A stretch of 64,000 nt of DNA from positions 23,483-87,482 of the IMG/VR virus record IMGVR_UViG_3300042937_000753, one strand, 5' to 3'. The position numbers and the translations under genes were made by a program. Within the stretch, counting starts at the first letter, position 1. Each line of letters opens with the position of its first letter. The DNA is from a virus. The notes below the pieces were generated by a model. It worked only from the letters and a program-made list of their open reading frames with translations, did no database searches and was not told where the DNA came from. Below, in pieces: positions 44,853-52,794 of this stretch.

Positions 44853-45434
44853 TTATTCAATTTCAAGGTTATAATCTGATAAATATTCTCTTATCAAATC
44901 TCTTACTTTTTCTGCAACATCTTGTTCTTCTGCACTAGCACCTGGTTTTGTACCAATTAAACTAGCTCCATACTTAGTGGTCTCTCTTAATTTTTGGTCT
45001 AAATCCCATACAGCTAATTTCCACTTGTACCCATCCAAAGCATCTCTTATATCTTGTGCTTCTTCTACGGTATCAAATTCTATTGTTACTTTTCCCATAC
45101 TATTTTTTTTATTTTCTTCAAACCATTCTAAATCTTGTTTAAGAAGTAATTCCCTAAAAGGTGTCATAGTAGTACCAAAATGTTTACATCTTGCTGTTAA
45201 TAATTCTATTACTTCTTCCTCACTATACATTCTTTCAGTTTGCCATTTAGCACCTTTAACAATTCCAACTGATTCATTACCTGATTTAGATTCTTTTTTA
45301 ATAAAATCTCCAATTGTTTCAATTTCTTCAACTGTTTCTTGTTTAGGTTCTCTATCACATCCTTTACAATCAATATACCTTTTAATTTGACCTTCAGGAG
45401 TGCAACAATTTTCTTTAAGTTTTTCTTTATTCAT
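44853..45434 (-). CDS. Hypothetical modular phage protein (193 aa)
   Basis: Start at ATG 45434 (MNKEKLKENC) in preference to a TTG 24 nt upstream. Two Cys pairs near the N-terminus (ENCCTPEGQ, DCKGCDREPKQETVEEI) are followed by GIVKGAKWQTERMYSEEEV and a helical C-terminus. The EPKQET and GAKW segments recur in the protein at 45813-46046, so both belong to a shuffled family. Confidence 0.7.
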   Translation of the reverse strand: MNKEKLKENCCTPEGQIKRYIDCKGCDREPKQETVEEIETIGDFIKKESKSGNESVGIVKGAKWQTERMYSEEEVIELLTARCKHFGTTMTPFRELLLKQDLEWFEENKKNSMGKVTIEFDTVEEAQDIRDALDGYKWKLAVWDLDQKLRETTKYGASLIGTKPGASAEEQDVAEKVRDLIREYLSDYNLEIE

Positions 45435-45473
45435 CTTATTTCTTTTTAAATTTTTCAAACCATTTTATTAAAA

Positions 45474-45593
45474 TTAATCAAACAATCCTCCGTTATTTTG
45501 ATTTTTATCATTTTTATCAAACAAAAAATCAAATTCTGTAACTATTGCAATTATAAAAAACAACAACAGCAAAAATAAAGGTATAAATCTCAT
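45474..45593 (-). CDS. Membrane microprotein (39 aa)
   Basis: ATG at 45593-45591 overlaps the upstream TGA as ATGA; stop at 45476-45474. The N-terminus is strongly hydrophobic (RFIPLFLLLLFFIIAIV), followed by a polar Asp/Asn tail. The coupled start supports expression. Function unknown. Confidence 0.65.
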   Translation of the reverse strand: MRFIPLFLLLLFFIIAIVTEFDFLFDKNDKNQNNGGLFD

Positions 45594-45811
45594 TTTTCAA
45601 AAGTGTATATATAGTATTTCTCTCCGCTTTCATCGTAATTGTGTGAAAATAAATCACCTTCATTAAAAGCTTGTTCAATATGCTCCTTCTCCATTTCTTT
45701 GGCTTGTTCAACCAATTCAGTAATATCTTTATGATGTGTAATTATTGTACCGTAACTTGTTAAATAACTAATTTGTTTAACTAACCATTCTACTGCGCTA
45801 ATTTGTTTCAT
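45590..45811 (-). CDS. VEWL/AKEMEK-family small phage protein, second copy (73 aa)
   Basis: It begins MKQISAVEWLVKQI and has ELVEQAKEMEKEHIEQAF, matching the copy at 44355-44606 in architecture. The C-terminus differs (GEKYYIYTFEK). It is coupled to the microprotein gene by ATGA and lies 1 nt from 45813-46046. Confidence 0.78.
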   Translation of the reverse strand: MKQISAVEWLVKQISYLTSYGTIITHHKDITELVEQAKEMEKEHIEQAFNEGDLFSHNYDESGEKYYIYTFEK

Positions 45812-45812
45812 T

Positions 45813-46046
45813 CTATTCTGATTTAAAGGTTATATCTTTCCACTCTTTCCAGGTGTCAAAGTCTTGTAACTCTTCTAACATCCATTTAGCACCTGCAATC
45901 CAATTATCTGTTTTACATAAATTAGGATCTGCAAGGTTAGCTGTAATTTCTTCAAGTGTTTCTTGTTTAGGTTCTTCTGAACCAAATTCTTCTTCTAAAG
46001 CATCATCAAGTTCTTTGTTGAGTTTATCCCATTTATTTTGTTTCAT
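45813..46046 (-). CDS. Small acidic phage protein with EPKQET/GAKW segments (77 aa)
   Basis: Acidic N-terminus (KELDDALEEEFGSEE), then EPKQETLEEI and WIAGAKWMLEEL, ending DITFKSE. Segments are shared with 44853-45434 and 44355-44606, pointing to module exchange inside this gene cluster. No known biochemical role. Confidence 0.72.
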   Translation of the reverse strand: MKQNKWDKLNKELDDALEEEFGSEEPKQETLEEITANLADPNLCKTDNWIAGAKWMLEELQDFDTWKEWKDITFKSE

Positions 46047-46528
46047 AATTTTCTAAGTATTAAATTTCCGTTTGAGTCAAGTTTTTTTATTTTGTTACCA
46101 CAACATATAGATTTATCTCCATTGAAAATAAAATTATCACATCCTATTTTACATTCCATCTCAATCTCAACTTCAATTTCTGTTGGTTGTTGGAGTAATT
46201 GAAATTTGATAATAGCATCTTCAAAAGAAATATCATGTATTGACATTATGTTCATAATATAAGCCATATCTTCTTTACTAAACACCTTATCTTTATTTAA
46301 CTCCATTGCTTTGTTGAAGCCCTGTTCATACCCAAATGTAAAAATTGGTGATTCAATTGGTTTTATTAAATATTCTTGTGAGGAATCATAAGCCAACTTC
46401 TCAACATCAACTACTCCAAATATCTCATCACAGTTTTGTTTGGATAGTTTGTCATTATCAGTAGCATACATAATATTATCTACTAATAAGACATATCCAT
46501 TGTCTACTTTATTTAGTTTTGCTTTCAT
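46043..46528 (-). CDS. Hypothetical phage protein with C-terminal Cys cluster (161 aa)
   Basis: The middle has FGYEQGFNKAMELNKDKVFSKEDM, frequent in Bacteroidota phage proteins of unknown role, and the C-terminus has ECKIGCDNF and SICCGNK, a possible metal site. It has 4-nt overlaps on both sides. Confidence 0.72.
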   Translation of the reverse strand: MKAKLNKVDNGYVLLVDNIMYATDNDKLSKQNCDEIFGVVDVEKLAYDSSQEYLIKPIESPIFTFGYEQGFNKAMELNKDKVFSKEDMAYIMNIMSIHDISFEDAIIKFQLLQQPTEIEVEIEMECKIGCDNFIFNGDKSICCGNKIKKLDSNGNLILRKL

Positions 46529-46719
46529 AATTTCTTTTTTTGTTCTAAGTAATCAATAATAAATCCTGCAGCAACAATTAAGTTCATACCACAGGATGCT
46601 ATTATTTCATGAATATCTTTATATACATTAACAGATAAGTGAACATGTCCTACCATCCAAAATGGTACAGATAAGTTTTGACTTATCCATACCACTAAGT
46701 ATTTTAAAAAATGTTTCAC
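46525..46719 (-). CDS. Small membrane-associated protein (64 aa, GTG start)
   Basis: The reading frame begins at a GTG (46719-46717), 1 nt after the upstream stop, and overlaps the next gene by 4 nt. Moderately hydrophobic throughout (HFLKYLVVWI..., GMNLIVAAGFIIDYL) with a Lys-rich end. A start at an internal Met is possible. Function unknown. Confidence 0.58.
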   Translation of the reverse strand: MKHFLKYLVVWISQNLSVPFWMVGHVHLSVNVYKDIHEIIASCGMNLIVAAGFIIDYLEQKKKL

Positions 46720-46720
46720 T

Positions 46721-46978
46721 TTACCAAGTTCCTACATTACTTACACACATATTATCTCCTACAGCATACTCATACCAAGTACTAGCAGAAAAACACCAGG
46801 TTTTTGAATTACCTGAACAATCATTTCTAACTGTTAGTGAATAACATGTAGAACCATCTGTGTTAGTAGTGAGAGCATCATTAGTTACTACACCACAAGT
46901 ACAGTCTTTTTCAGATTCATACTTTTTACAGCTTAAAAGAGTAATTGTTAAAGCTGTTAAATAAATTAATTTTTTCAT
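46721..46978 (-). CDS. Cys-rich lipoprotein (85 aa)
   Basis: Signal peptide MKKLIYLTALTITLLSC with lipobox LLSC, so Cys17 is likely lipidated and exported. The mature part is Cys-, Thr- and Trp-rich (CTCGVV, CYSLTVRNDC), suggesting disulfides. Phage-encoded lipoproteins are known to block superinfection by masking receptors; this role is an inference here. Confidence 0.82.
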   Translation of the reverse strand: MKKLIYLTALTITLLSCKKYESEKDCTCGVVTNDALTTNTDGSTCYSLTVRNDCSGNSKTWCFSASTWYEYAVGDNMCVSNVGTW

Positions 46979-46983
46979 ATTTT

Positions 46984-47208
46984 TTAAAATTTTAGTTTTT
47001 TTCTTCTGATAATTCTCTTTATATAAGAAAACAGGCAGTCAAAAATAAAATAGTTTACAAAAGCTAATACTATAAGCATTAACCAACTCCAAAGACATGG
47101 ATAACAAGCTGGCAAATACATTAACACAAATCCAGTTGTAGTTAACACTGCAAGTATGTGCACTATAACCATATAGTACAACATCCAGGTTCTAGTCTCC
47201 TTCTTCAT
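46984..47208 (-). CDS. Two-helix membrane protein (74 aa)
   Basis: Two hydrophobic segments (MLYYMVIVHILAVLTTTGFV and LWSWLMLIVLAFVNYFIF) and a basic tail IKRIIRRKKLKF that should stay in the cytoplasm. It lies beside the lipoprotein gene, forming a small envelope-directed group. Size fits a holin or exclusion protein, neither supported beyond topology. Confidence 0.75.
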   Translation of the reverse strand: MKKETRTWMLYYMVIVHILAVLTTTGFVLMYLPACYPCLWSWLMLIVLAFVNYFIFDCLFSYIKRIIRRKKLKF

Positions 47209-47465
47209 TGTTCACTCCCTTTTTCTTCTCTTGCTTCTCCATATTTTGAGGAGAACTTTTTTTGGACTTGTTCAATCTTTCCAATTTCTCCTGAATTTTC
47301 TGATTGATACTGTTCTGATCTAAAGTTGTTTTGTCTTTTTTCATATTCTTTCCATTCAAAAATTTCTAAATCTTTCATTCTAGCAACATCTGCTATAGTC
47401 ATACCTTCTGGTATTCCTCCATTTGCTTCAATAATGTCCATACATACTTCTTTCATTCTTCCCAT
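47205..47465 (-). CDS. Hypothetical charged protein (86 aa)
   Basis: An N-terminal globular-looking part (CMDIIEANGGIPEGMTIADVARMKDLEIFEWKE) leads into a charged, probably disordered Gln/Glu/Lys tail. It overlaps both neighbours (4 and 13 nt). No family recognised. Confidence 0.65.
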   Translation of the reverse strand: MGRMKEVCMDIIEANGGIPEGMTIADVARMKDLEIFEWKEYEKRQNNFRSEQYQSENSGEIGKIEQVQKKFSSKYGEAREEKGSEQ

Positions 47466-47890
47466 AATTTCATACTTTTTTCTAAAAGAAACTTAATTGT
47501 TGTTCTAATATCATTATGCCCCAGAACAGAACCTGTTGCTTTTAGTTTATTAAAAAACTTTTTATCAAGAACTAATTCAACTGTTTTTAATCTATGTACA
47601 GAAGATGTAGCTTCAATTACACTAAAATCAAATGGAAACATTTGTGCATAAACATAAACATTTTGCATATAAGATTTATCTGTACATAATTGCAAGGCTA
47701 ATTTTTTGTTATAATGAACCTTATCTCTTTTAATACCTACAATATTTGCTATTGCATGTTCTGTCATCATAAACCTATATACAAGTAATCCCATTAAATA
47801 ACTTCTCTGATCAACCAATACTCTTTTTCTAGAGTTAACTGGAATTTGTGAAAGAGCCTTGATTACATCATCTTTAGTGTAATCTTCCAT
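47453..47890 (-). CDS. Putative DNA-binding regulator with HTH (145 aa)
   Basis: Residues about 22-66 (KRVLVDQRSYLMGLLVY, TEHAIANIVGIKRDKVHY) look like a DnaA domain IV or similar helix-turn-helix, with RSYL and a second recognition-like helix. The C-terminus (KTVELVLDKKFFNKL...TTIKFLLEKSMKLWEE) could mediate dimerisation. A transcription or replication regulator of the phage is inferred. Confidence 0.65.
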   Translation of the reverse strand: MEDYTKDDVIKALSQIPVNSRKRVLVDQRSYLMGLLVYRFMMTEHAIANIVGIKRDKVHYNKKLALQLCTDKSYMQNVYVYAQMFPFDFSVIEATSSVHRLKTVELVLDKKFFNKLKATGSVLGHNDIRTTIKFLLEKSMKLWEE

Positions 47891-47891
47891 A

Positions 47892-48161
47892 TTAAATTAG
47901 ATCTAATTCTACTTCTTTTTCCTCAACTTTTTCTTCTTCAGCAAATAAACCTTCAATAGGAAGAAATCTAGTTGCATCATAATATTCATAAGGAAAAGAT
48001 TTTTTAGTTAACTCTACTTCTTTGAGTTTTAAACCAATTCTGCCAGGTTGTAGACCCATATTTACAGATTCAATTACAGTGTAAACTACACCTTCTTGAA
48101 TCCATTCATATGACAATATTTTATTTGGTTTTTTACTTGAATCAATACATATAACTTTCAT
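47892..48161 (-). CDS. Conserved phage protein, MKVICIDSS type (89 aa)
   Basis: Start at ATG 48161 (MKVICIDSSKKP); the longer TTG start is less likely. The beta-rich body (EGVVYTVIESVNMGLQPGRIGLKLKEV, YEYYDATRFLPIEG) matches an unassigned family common in Bacteroidota phages, followed by an acidic tail. It overlaps the ClpS-like gene by 20 nt. Confidence 0.76.
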   Translation of the reverse strand: MKVICIDSSKKPNKILSYEWIQEGVVYTVIESVNMGLQPGRIGLKLKEVELTKKSFPYEYYDATRFLPIEGLFAEEEKVEEKEVELDLI

Positions 48162-48396
48162 AAGCTTCAATTTCTGTTTTTAATTCTAGGTCTTCTAAAT
48201 CAGTTTTTAATTCAAACAATTCAAGAAAATCACCGGATTTAACAGAACATTTCCCCTTATTATGGGCTATAACTGCACATTGTTCAGCTTGTAATGGTTC
48301 ATGCCTACAAAATTTAATAAGACATGCTACTATATAAAGAAAGTCATGTTCATTATCATTATACAATACTAATTTATGTGTTTTTGTATCTTCCAT
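48142..48396 (-). CDS. ClpS-like adaptor protein
   Basis: Start at ATG 48396 (MEDTKTHKLVLY). The 84-residue protein fits the ClpS core: LYNDNEHDF (Asn13, Asp14, Asn15, compare NDD in bacterial ClpS), a helix IVACLIKFC, and AVIAHNKGKC with His45 at the ClpS substrate-pocket His. ClpS hands N-degron substrates to ClpAP. A phage copy could redirect host proteolysis (inference). It sits between the HTH/MKVICIDSS genes and an SF2 helicase. Confidence 0.75.
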   Translation of the reverse strand: MEDTKTHKLVLYNDNEHDFLYIVACLIKFCRHEPLQAEQCAVIAHNKGKCSVKSGDFLELFELKTDLEDLELKTEIEAYESYMY

Positions 48397-48425
48397 CTGT
48401 ATATAATATAATAAAAATCTCGGGG

Positions 48426-49520
48426 TTAATCTAATATAATCCCAAAATCTCTCCACATAATTTTATTTTGATCAAAGTTTTCCAATGCTTCTTTAACCCA
48501 TTTCTCATCTACCGTATCTACATAACATAGTATGTGTACAATAGCTTTATCATCTGGATTTAATCTTAATAATCTTCCAATTCTTTGACTTGCTTTTCTT
48601 TCATTACCATATGCATGCATAATTATACCTTGCTTTAAGTTTGAAATATTGACACCTTCACTTAATTGAAGCACTGTAGATAATTTGGTAATTTCCCCAT
48701 TCTTAAACTTTTGAAGATTATCTTCTGAATTAGAATTATTGCTATGATAACTATGTTCACATAATTTATCAGCTTGATTTTGAGTATTAGCAAACAGGAT
48801 ACACTTACTTTCTATAGAGTTAAATAGAATCTTTGCATACTGCTCTTTACTAGGATATTCCATCATAGCTTTCATCCTCATTACACGAAGTATATGTGCT
48901 GCACCAGAGCCTGTATCAATACGGTTGCTCCAATAATTATAGTTCTTGTCTTCAGAAGTAGGAAACTTCTTTCCTTTTGATTCTACAATGTAATTGTTTC
49001 TATTACTTAATCTTAATTGATGTACTATGATTTGATAATCATTTAGTATTTTATTTGCTATGGCATCATCTGCACCAAATGTAAATACAATAGGACAAAA
49101 CTCAGCTACCAAACGGCCCTTTTCAGAATTCCCATACTTAGGAGGAGTACCGGTTAAACCCAGTATCTTTCCTTTGTAATTTGAAAGAAAACTTCTGTGA
49201 CTGTCTAGCAAGCTGTGAGCTTCATCCAGATAAACCAACTCATAATCATTAGGATTATGCTTGCGGAGACTTAAGTATGTTGTGAATGTCATTCTCTGTA
49301 AAAGAGAACCCATTCCAAACTTTTCTGCATCATCAATCCAAGAAGTAAAAATAGATTTCTTTGGTGCTACAATTAAAACTCTCATTAATTCTGTAGAGTT
49401 TTCATTAATATGAGTCAGGCCGACCAGGGTCTTACCAACCCCGGTCCCTAACACCACACCACACCTAATTTTATTCTTAGTATGTTCTATTGCTTTTGCT
49501 TGAATTTCATCTTTTGTCAT
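48426..49520 (-). CDS. SF2 DEAH-box helicase
   Basis: 364 residues with Walker A GTGVGKT (25-31), DEAH (99-102), motif III TGTPP (123-127) and motif VI QRIGRLLR (312-319). Similar compact SF2 helicases in phages (for example T4 UvsW-type) unwind recombination or replication intermediates. It overlaps the ParB-like gene by 4 nt. Confidence 0.93.
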   Translation of the reverse strand: MTKDEIQAKAIEHTKNKIRCGVVLGTGVGKTLVGLTHINENSTELMRVLIVAPKKSIFTSWIDDAEKFGMGSLLQRMTFTTYLSLRKHNPNDYELVYLDEAHSLLDSHRSFLSNYKGKILGLTGTPPKYGNSEKGRLVAEFCPIVFTFGADDAIANKILNDYQIIVHQLRLSNRNNYIVESKGKKFPTSEDKNYNYWSNRIDTGSGAAHILRVMRMKAMMEYPSKEQYAKILFNSIESKCILFANTQNQADKLCEHSYHSNNSNSEDNLQKFKNGEITKLSTVLQLSEGVNISNLKQGIIMHAYGNERKASQRIGRLLRLNPDDKAIVHILCYVDTVDEKWVKEALENFDQNKIMWRDFGIILD

Positions 49521-50254
49521 TTTGGTAAATTAAAGATTTGTTTTCTAATATAAACACCTGTTTCATCACCATTAGCCATAAGCTTAACAGTTTTTAGATG
49601 TTTATCAATATTTGCTAATACTTTTGTATGATTATATGTCCCGTAGGCAACCATAAAAGCATTTAGGAACTGAAATTTAACTCCTCTATCAGCCATACCA
49701 ATTTTTAAGAAAATATCATTAAATGCTTTACACATATCTTCTGCTTTTGAATTGCTGATAGTAAATGATCCATTCTTGATAGGTTGAGTACCATATCTAA
49801 TTGAAGGCATGTTGGTAGCAATACATGCTAACATAGAAACTTCTATGTCATACATATTCTTCCATTTAAATAACTTCATATAATCTGGACGGATCATTTT
49901 CCAAGCATTGATATAATTCATTAAATCCCATGATTTACTTGAGTTATTTAAGTAAGCCATTTTTTCAATCAATTCTTCTTCAGAAGTAATATCTATCTCA
50001 ATATAAGGAATAGGAGCACCTTCTCTTTCAAGAGCAGTTGCTAAATGTTGTCCATCAATTATGTAAGTTTTCTTATCACCCTCAATAATGTTTGTTGTTG
50101 TTGTTATAACAGCTCTAATTACACCTATTTTTCTAACAGAGGTGATCATTTTCTGAACATGTTTGCTGTCTATTCCTCTATTCATAGGAAGAATAGCAAA
50201 TTTACTATATTCTATTGTATGTTTTACTTTTAATTCTTTTCCAATTGTTTTCAT
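49517..50254 (-). CDS. ParB/Srx-fold domain protein
   Basis: Start at ATG 50254 (MKTIGKELK); a second ATG lies 6 nt upstream. The central TYIIDGQHLATALEREGAPIPYI matches the ParB/sulfiredoxin nucleotide-binding motif (xIDGxHR type with Gln-His here). ParB-fold proteins bind CTP/ATP or act as nucleases; the exact role is not predictable. The C-terminus is helical. Adjacent to an SF2 helicase, suggesting DNA transactions. Confidence 0.82.
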   Translation of the reverse strand: MKTIGKELKVKHTIEYSKFAILPMNRGIDSKHVQKMITSVRKIGVIRAVITTTTNIIEGDKKTYIIDGQHLATALEREGAPIPYIEIDITSEEELIEKMAYLNNSSKSWDLMNYINAWKMIRPDYMKLFKWKNMYDIEVSMLACIATNMPSIRYGTQPIKNGSFTISNSKAEDMCKAFNDIFLKIGMADRGVKFQFLNAFMVAYGTYNHTKVLANIDKHLKTVKLMANGDETGVYIRKQIFNLPK

Positions 50255-50275
50255 AATCATAAGTTTTAAATCATA

Positions 50276-50689
50276 TTATTTTAAATGTTTGAGTATTCTA
50301 GCCTCTGCTGGATTTAAATGAATCCAGTTATGGCAATTTCTACAAACAGATAACCAAGTACTTTGAACTAAATAAAAAGCATCTCTGTTAACTCCAGAGT
50401 GTGTATGGTGAACATCAGTGGCACCATGACCACATCCGTTCACCTTCACCACACATAATGGATTCTCAGTAAGAAATCTTTGTCTTAATTTAAGATACTC
50501 AGCATCTTTCTTCTTTCTTTTAGCAGAAACCTGGGGGATCTTATAATCAGTTGGTTTCTGTATATTATCTTTATTCTTGGGATTCTGGCAACTCCAACAA
50601 TATTTGCAATACTTAAATCCCCCGGTTCCACTACTTTTCCAGATGGGTTTTTCAAGACCACATCCATCGCAGATCTTAGTCTTGATCAA
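50276..50689 (-). CDS. HNH-type zinc nuclease-like protein (137 aa)
   Basis: Two N-terminal CxxC knuckles (CDGCG, CKYCWSC) precede LTENPLCVVK, TDVHHTHSGVNRD and VCRNCHNWIHLNP, an HNH arrangement similar to NinG-like and other phage nucleases. The frame opens with TTG at 50689 because there is no ATG before the zinc knuckles; it overlaps the upstream gene by 14 nt. Likely a structure-specific or nicking nuclease (inference). Confidence 0.78.
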   Translation of the reverse strand: MIKTKICDGCGLEKPIWKSSGTGGFKYCKYCWSCQNPKNKDNIQKPTDYKIPQVSAKRKKKDAEYLKLRQRFLTENPLCVVKVNGCGHGATDVHHTHSGVNRDAFYLVQSTWLSVCRNCHNWIHLNPAEARILKHLK

Positions 50690-50879
50690 AATATTTATCT
50701 GAAAGATTATCTGTTGAAAGTACTAAACCAAATATTTCTGATTCTAAAACAGCTTTACTTTCATCCCACTCTTCTTTAATACTTTCTTCTAGTTCAGGAA
50801 TAGAAGGTAATTCATTTACTAGATCTTCTAACTGTCTAGTTAAGTCTTCAAATTTGTTTAAAAATTCATTTCTTGTCAT
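50676..50879 (-). CDS. Small acidic helical protein (67 aa)
   Basis: Glu/Leu-rich sequence (FLNKFEDLTRQLEDLVNELPSIPELEESIKEEWDE) likely coiled coil. Unassigned. Directly upstream of the HNH gene with 14-nt overlap. Confidence 0.65.
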   Translation of the reverse strand: MTRNEFLNKFEDLTRQLEDLVNELPSIPELEESIKEEWDESKAVLESEIFGLVLSTDNLSDKYFDQD

Positions 50880-50901
50880 AATCTTAGTTTTTAGTTTTTA
50901 A

Positions 50902-51234
50902 TCATAATAATTCTTCTGGAAATTCACCTTTTGATTTAGTTACTGCTGGTGTGTTACCACTTCTAAACAAAGCTTTAAGACCATCCCAGAAACCAGTAGC
51001 TAAATAACAACTATGAATTCTTACACCTTTTGGAATAACAATGTATCCAATTAGTGTTGTATGATACCTGTCTTCATTATGCATCCAACTCATACCAGCA
51101 TTGTAGTAGTCATCTTTAGATACATAAACAAGCCAATGAGTTTTTGTTTTCCAAATAACTCTTCCTTGTACAGTGTCCATAGTAGATTTATAGCCAGGTT
51201 CTACACCACCTCTCATGTCATAAAATGTTTTCAT
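50902..51234 (-). CDS. Hypothetical protein (110 aa)
   Basis: Aromatic-rich beta protein (GRVIWKTKTHWLVYVSKDDYYNAGMSWMHNEDRYHTTLIGYIVIP) with GFWDGLKALFRSG near the end. No family recognised. Coupled to 51231-51710 by a 4-nt overlap. Confidence 0.68.
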   Translation of the reverse strand: MKTFYDMRGGVEPGYKSTMDTVQGRVIWKTKTHWLVYVSKDDYYNAGMSWMHNEDRYHTTLIGYIVIPKGVRIHSCYLATGFWDGLKALFRSGNTPAVTKSKGEFPEELL

Positions 51235-51710
51235 AATTTTTCATTTTTAAGTCTTGGTAATTGATTTGGGTCCTTATCTAAACTTAAAAAGTTTTTAGGT
51301 AAGACACCTTCTGTTATAAAGATATTAATAATATCATCTTTTGAAATATTTAAATCTTTAAAAGTTAAAGTGTTTTTAAACTTTTCATCAGTTTCAGTTT
51401 CTCCAAGTAAAAGTTGAGTAAACGGGCTTTTTGGAAAAAAAGTTTTAAAAAGCAAGTTGGTATAATGAATTGTTGCTTTTTGTTTTGCAATATTCAAAAT
51501 ACTTTGTGCTCTCTTATAAACATTAATAATTCTTTGTTTCTTTTTGCTACACATAGTAACTAATTCTTTTTGTTCAATTGCATCTAAACCATATAGTGCT
51601 CTTTTATACAAATAGTTTTGATAAGCTGAATACTTATCTTGTTCATATTCTATGTAGGTTTTACCTGCATATAATTGATAATCTTTAATCTGTTGTTTTA
51701 ACTTTTCCAT
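51231..51710 (-). CDS. Hypothetical helical protein (159 aa)
   Basis: Start at ATG 51710 (MEKLKQQIKDY), with an alternative ATG 9 nt upstream. Mostly basic helices (KKKQRIINVYKRAQSILNIAKQKA), then a C-terminal TFKDLNISKDDIINIFI. No known domain. A terminator separates it from 51791-52267 upstream, so it begins a new unit. Confidence 0.68.
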   Translation of the reverse strand: MEKLKQQIKDYQLYAGKTYIEYEQDKYSAYQNYLYKRALYGLDAIEQKELVTMCSKKKQRIINVYKRAQSILNIAKQKATIHYTNLLFKTFFPKSPFTQLLLGETETDEKFKNTLTFKDLNISKDDIINIFITEGVLPKNFLSLDKDPNQLPRLKNEKL

Positions 51711-51746
51711 TTTAATCATACATTTTTAAATTCATAAATAATAAAA

Positions 51747-51766
51747 GGGAGCCATTTCTGACCCCC
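51747..51766 (-). terminator. Intrinsic terminator with GAAA loop
   Basis: In minus RNA GGGGGUCA pairs with UGGCUCCC around GAAA, using two G-U pairs that would be mismatches on the plus strand. UUUUAUUAUU follows. It ends the unit with 51791-52267. Confidence 0.82.
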
Positions 51767-51790
51767 TCTTACCCGCTACACTAATGTTTA

Positions 51791-52267
51791 CTATCCTTCA
51801 ATTGAAAAATCTTCTTCATCAGCTGAAATAGCTACTTTTGCTGACTGAGCAGCATATGCAGCTTTTAATTCATTAACATTATCATGATCAACAGTTGTAT
51901 CAACTGCAGATTCATTAAAGCTAAATTTAGTTCTACGGTAAATAGGTAATCCACCTAATGTACATATAATACCAGTTTCACCCGCAACTTTTAAGTCACG
52001 TTCTGGATTCTTTTTGTTAAAAGGATTTAATGCCTCTTCAATAATAATTTTACCATCAAGCAATTGACCACCATAAAGGTTCATGGCTTTTAAATCTTCA
52101 ATGGCACCAGGCATTAATGCACTGATTGATTTTCTACGGACAAATCCATTGTCATCAATCATGGTTCTTGTTTGTTGTACACGCACATAACCATACTCAG
52201 AATTGTTTTCTGACATAGTAATTACTGCACCTGTCTCGTCTGCTAATACAAATACTTTTGAGTTCAT
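51791..52267 (-). CDS. Conserved hypothetical protein, independently transcribed (158 aa)
   Basis: Beta-rich protein (MNSKVFVLADETGAVITMSENNSEYGYVRVQ) with RRKSISALMPG, NPFNKKNPERDLKVAGETG and TLGGLPIYRRTKF. The acidic C-terminus (ADEEDFSIEG) resembles SSB tails. It is bracketed by its own terminator and a leader hairpin, suggesting a strongly expressed single-gene unit. A DNA-binding role is inference. Confidence 0.72.
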   Translation of the reverse strand: MNSKVFVLADETGAVITMSENNSEYGYVRVQQTRTMIDDNGFVRRKSISALMPGAIEDLKAMNLYGGQLLDGKIIIEEALNPFNKKNPERDLKVAGETGIICTLGGLPIYRRTKFSFNESAVDTTVDHDNVNELKAAYAAQSAKVAISADEEDFSIEG

Positions 52268-52321
52268 CTTTAAAAGTTTAAATAATTAATAAATAAATTG
52301 TTGTTTTGAGTAGATACTGTT

Positions 52322-52344
52322 CCTCTAAATACTCACTTTAGAGG
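52322..52344 (-). promoter_or_regulatory. Perfect 8-bp hairpin between transcription units
   Basis: CCTCTAAA (52322-52329) pairs with TTTAGAGG (52337-52344), loop 7 nt. No T tract follows on either strand, so it may be a leader/processing hairpin for 51791-52267 and not a classical terminator. A further GTAGTT...AACTAC hairpin straddles the stop of 52362-52643. Confidence 0.5.
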
Positions 52345-52361
52345 TAGTGTGTAGTTTAAAA

Positions 52362-52643
52362 CTACAAATCCAAATTATCTGATAGATCAATGATATCATC
52401 AAATGGTAAATCATCTGAACATATATCATTTAAAATTTCATCATCCTGTGAAAGGAATTCAAAATCATAATATTTCTCTTTGCTGTTATTTTCAACAGCG
52501 GAACCAGTAAAAGGATCCCTAACGTGTTCACCATAGTCAATTGACATGAGATATTGTACATCTTCATCTGTAAGATCAAGATACTCCTCTATAGAGAGGT
52601 GAACTACTTTCCCATTAGGGAGTTGATATTGCATCACCGGCAT
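52362..52643 (-). CDS. Small acidic conserved protein (93 aa)
   Basis: It begins MPVMQYQLPNGKVVHLSIEEYLDLTDEDVQYLMS, a pattern I recall from crAss-like and related phages, and ends in an Asp/Leu-rich acidic tail. No function known. It has an A+T-rich leader carrying TTTACTTAGTTATAAATG, a relative of leaders of other early units. Confidence 0.75.
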   Translation of the reverse strand: MPVMQYQLPNGKVVHLSIEEYLDLTDEDVQYLMSIDYGEHVRDPFTGSAVENNSKEKYYDFEFLSQDDEILNDICSDDLPFDDIIDLSDNLDL

Positions 52644-52734
52644 ATATAAATATGCAGATAAATATATAGCATTTATAACTAAGTAAATGGTTTAAACCAA
52701 TAATATTTAGCAATATATAGCTAAACAATGAAAA
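52644..52734 (-). promoter_or_regulatory. A+T-rich leader with palindromes upstream of 52362-52643
   Basis: On the minus strand it contains GGTTTAAACC (perfect palindrome), a TAGC...GCTA repeat and TTTACTTAGTTATAAATG close to the leader repeat consensus. Probably promoter plus 5' UTR; no open frame is evident. Confidence 0.4.
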
Positions 52735-52752
52735 GGGGAGATTACTCTCCCC
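52735..52752 (-). terminator. Intrinsic terminator
   Basis: GGGGAGA (52735-52741) pairs with TCTCCCC (52746-52752) around TTAC; TTTTC follows on the minus strand. It ends the 52795-53214 unit. The T tract is short (4), so termination may be partial. Confidence 0.72.
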
Positions 52753-52794
52753 CTACCATTTGGTCTGGAAAAGCATATTCACAGAATACACTTC

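Noticed and set aside
45529-45711. 60-codon minus frame starting at 45711
   Set aside because: It overlaps the VEWL/AKEMEK gene in another frame and the coupled 39-aa gene; it has no proper leader.
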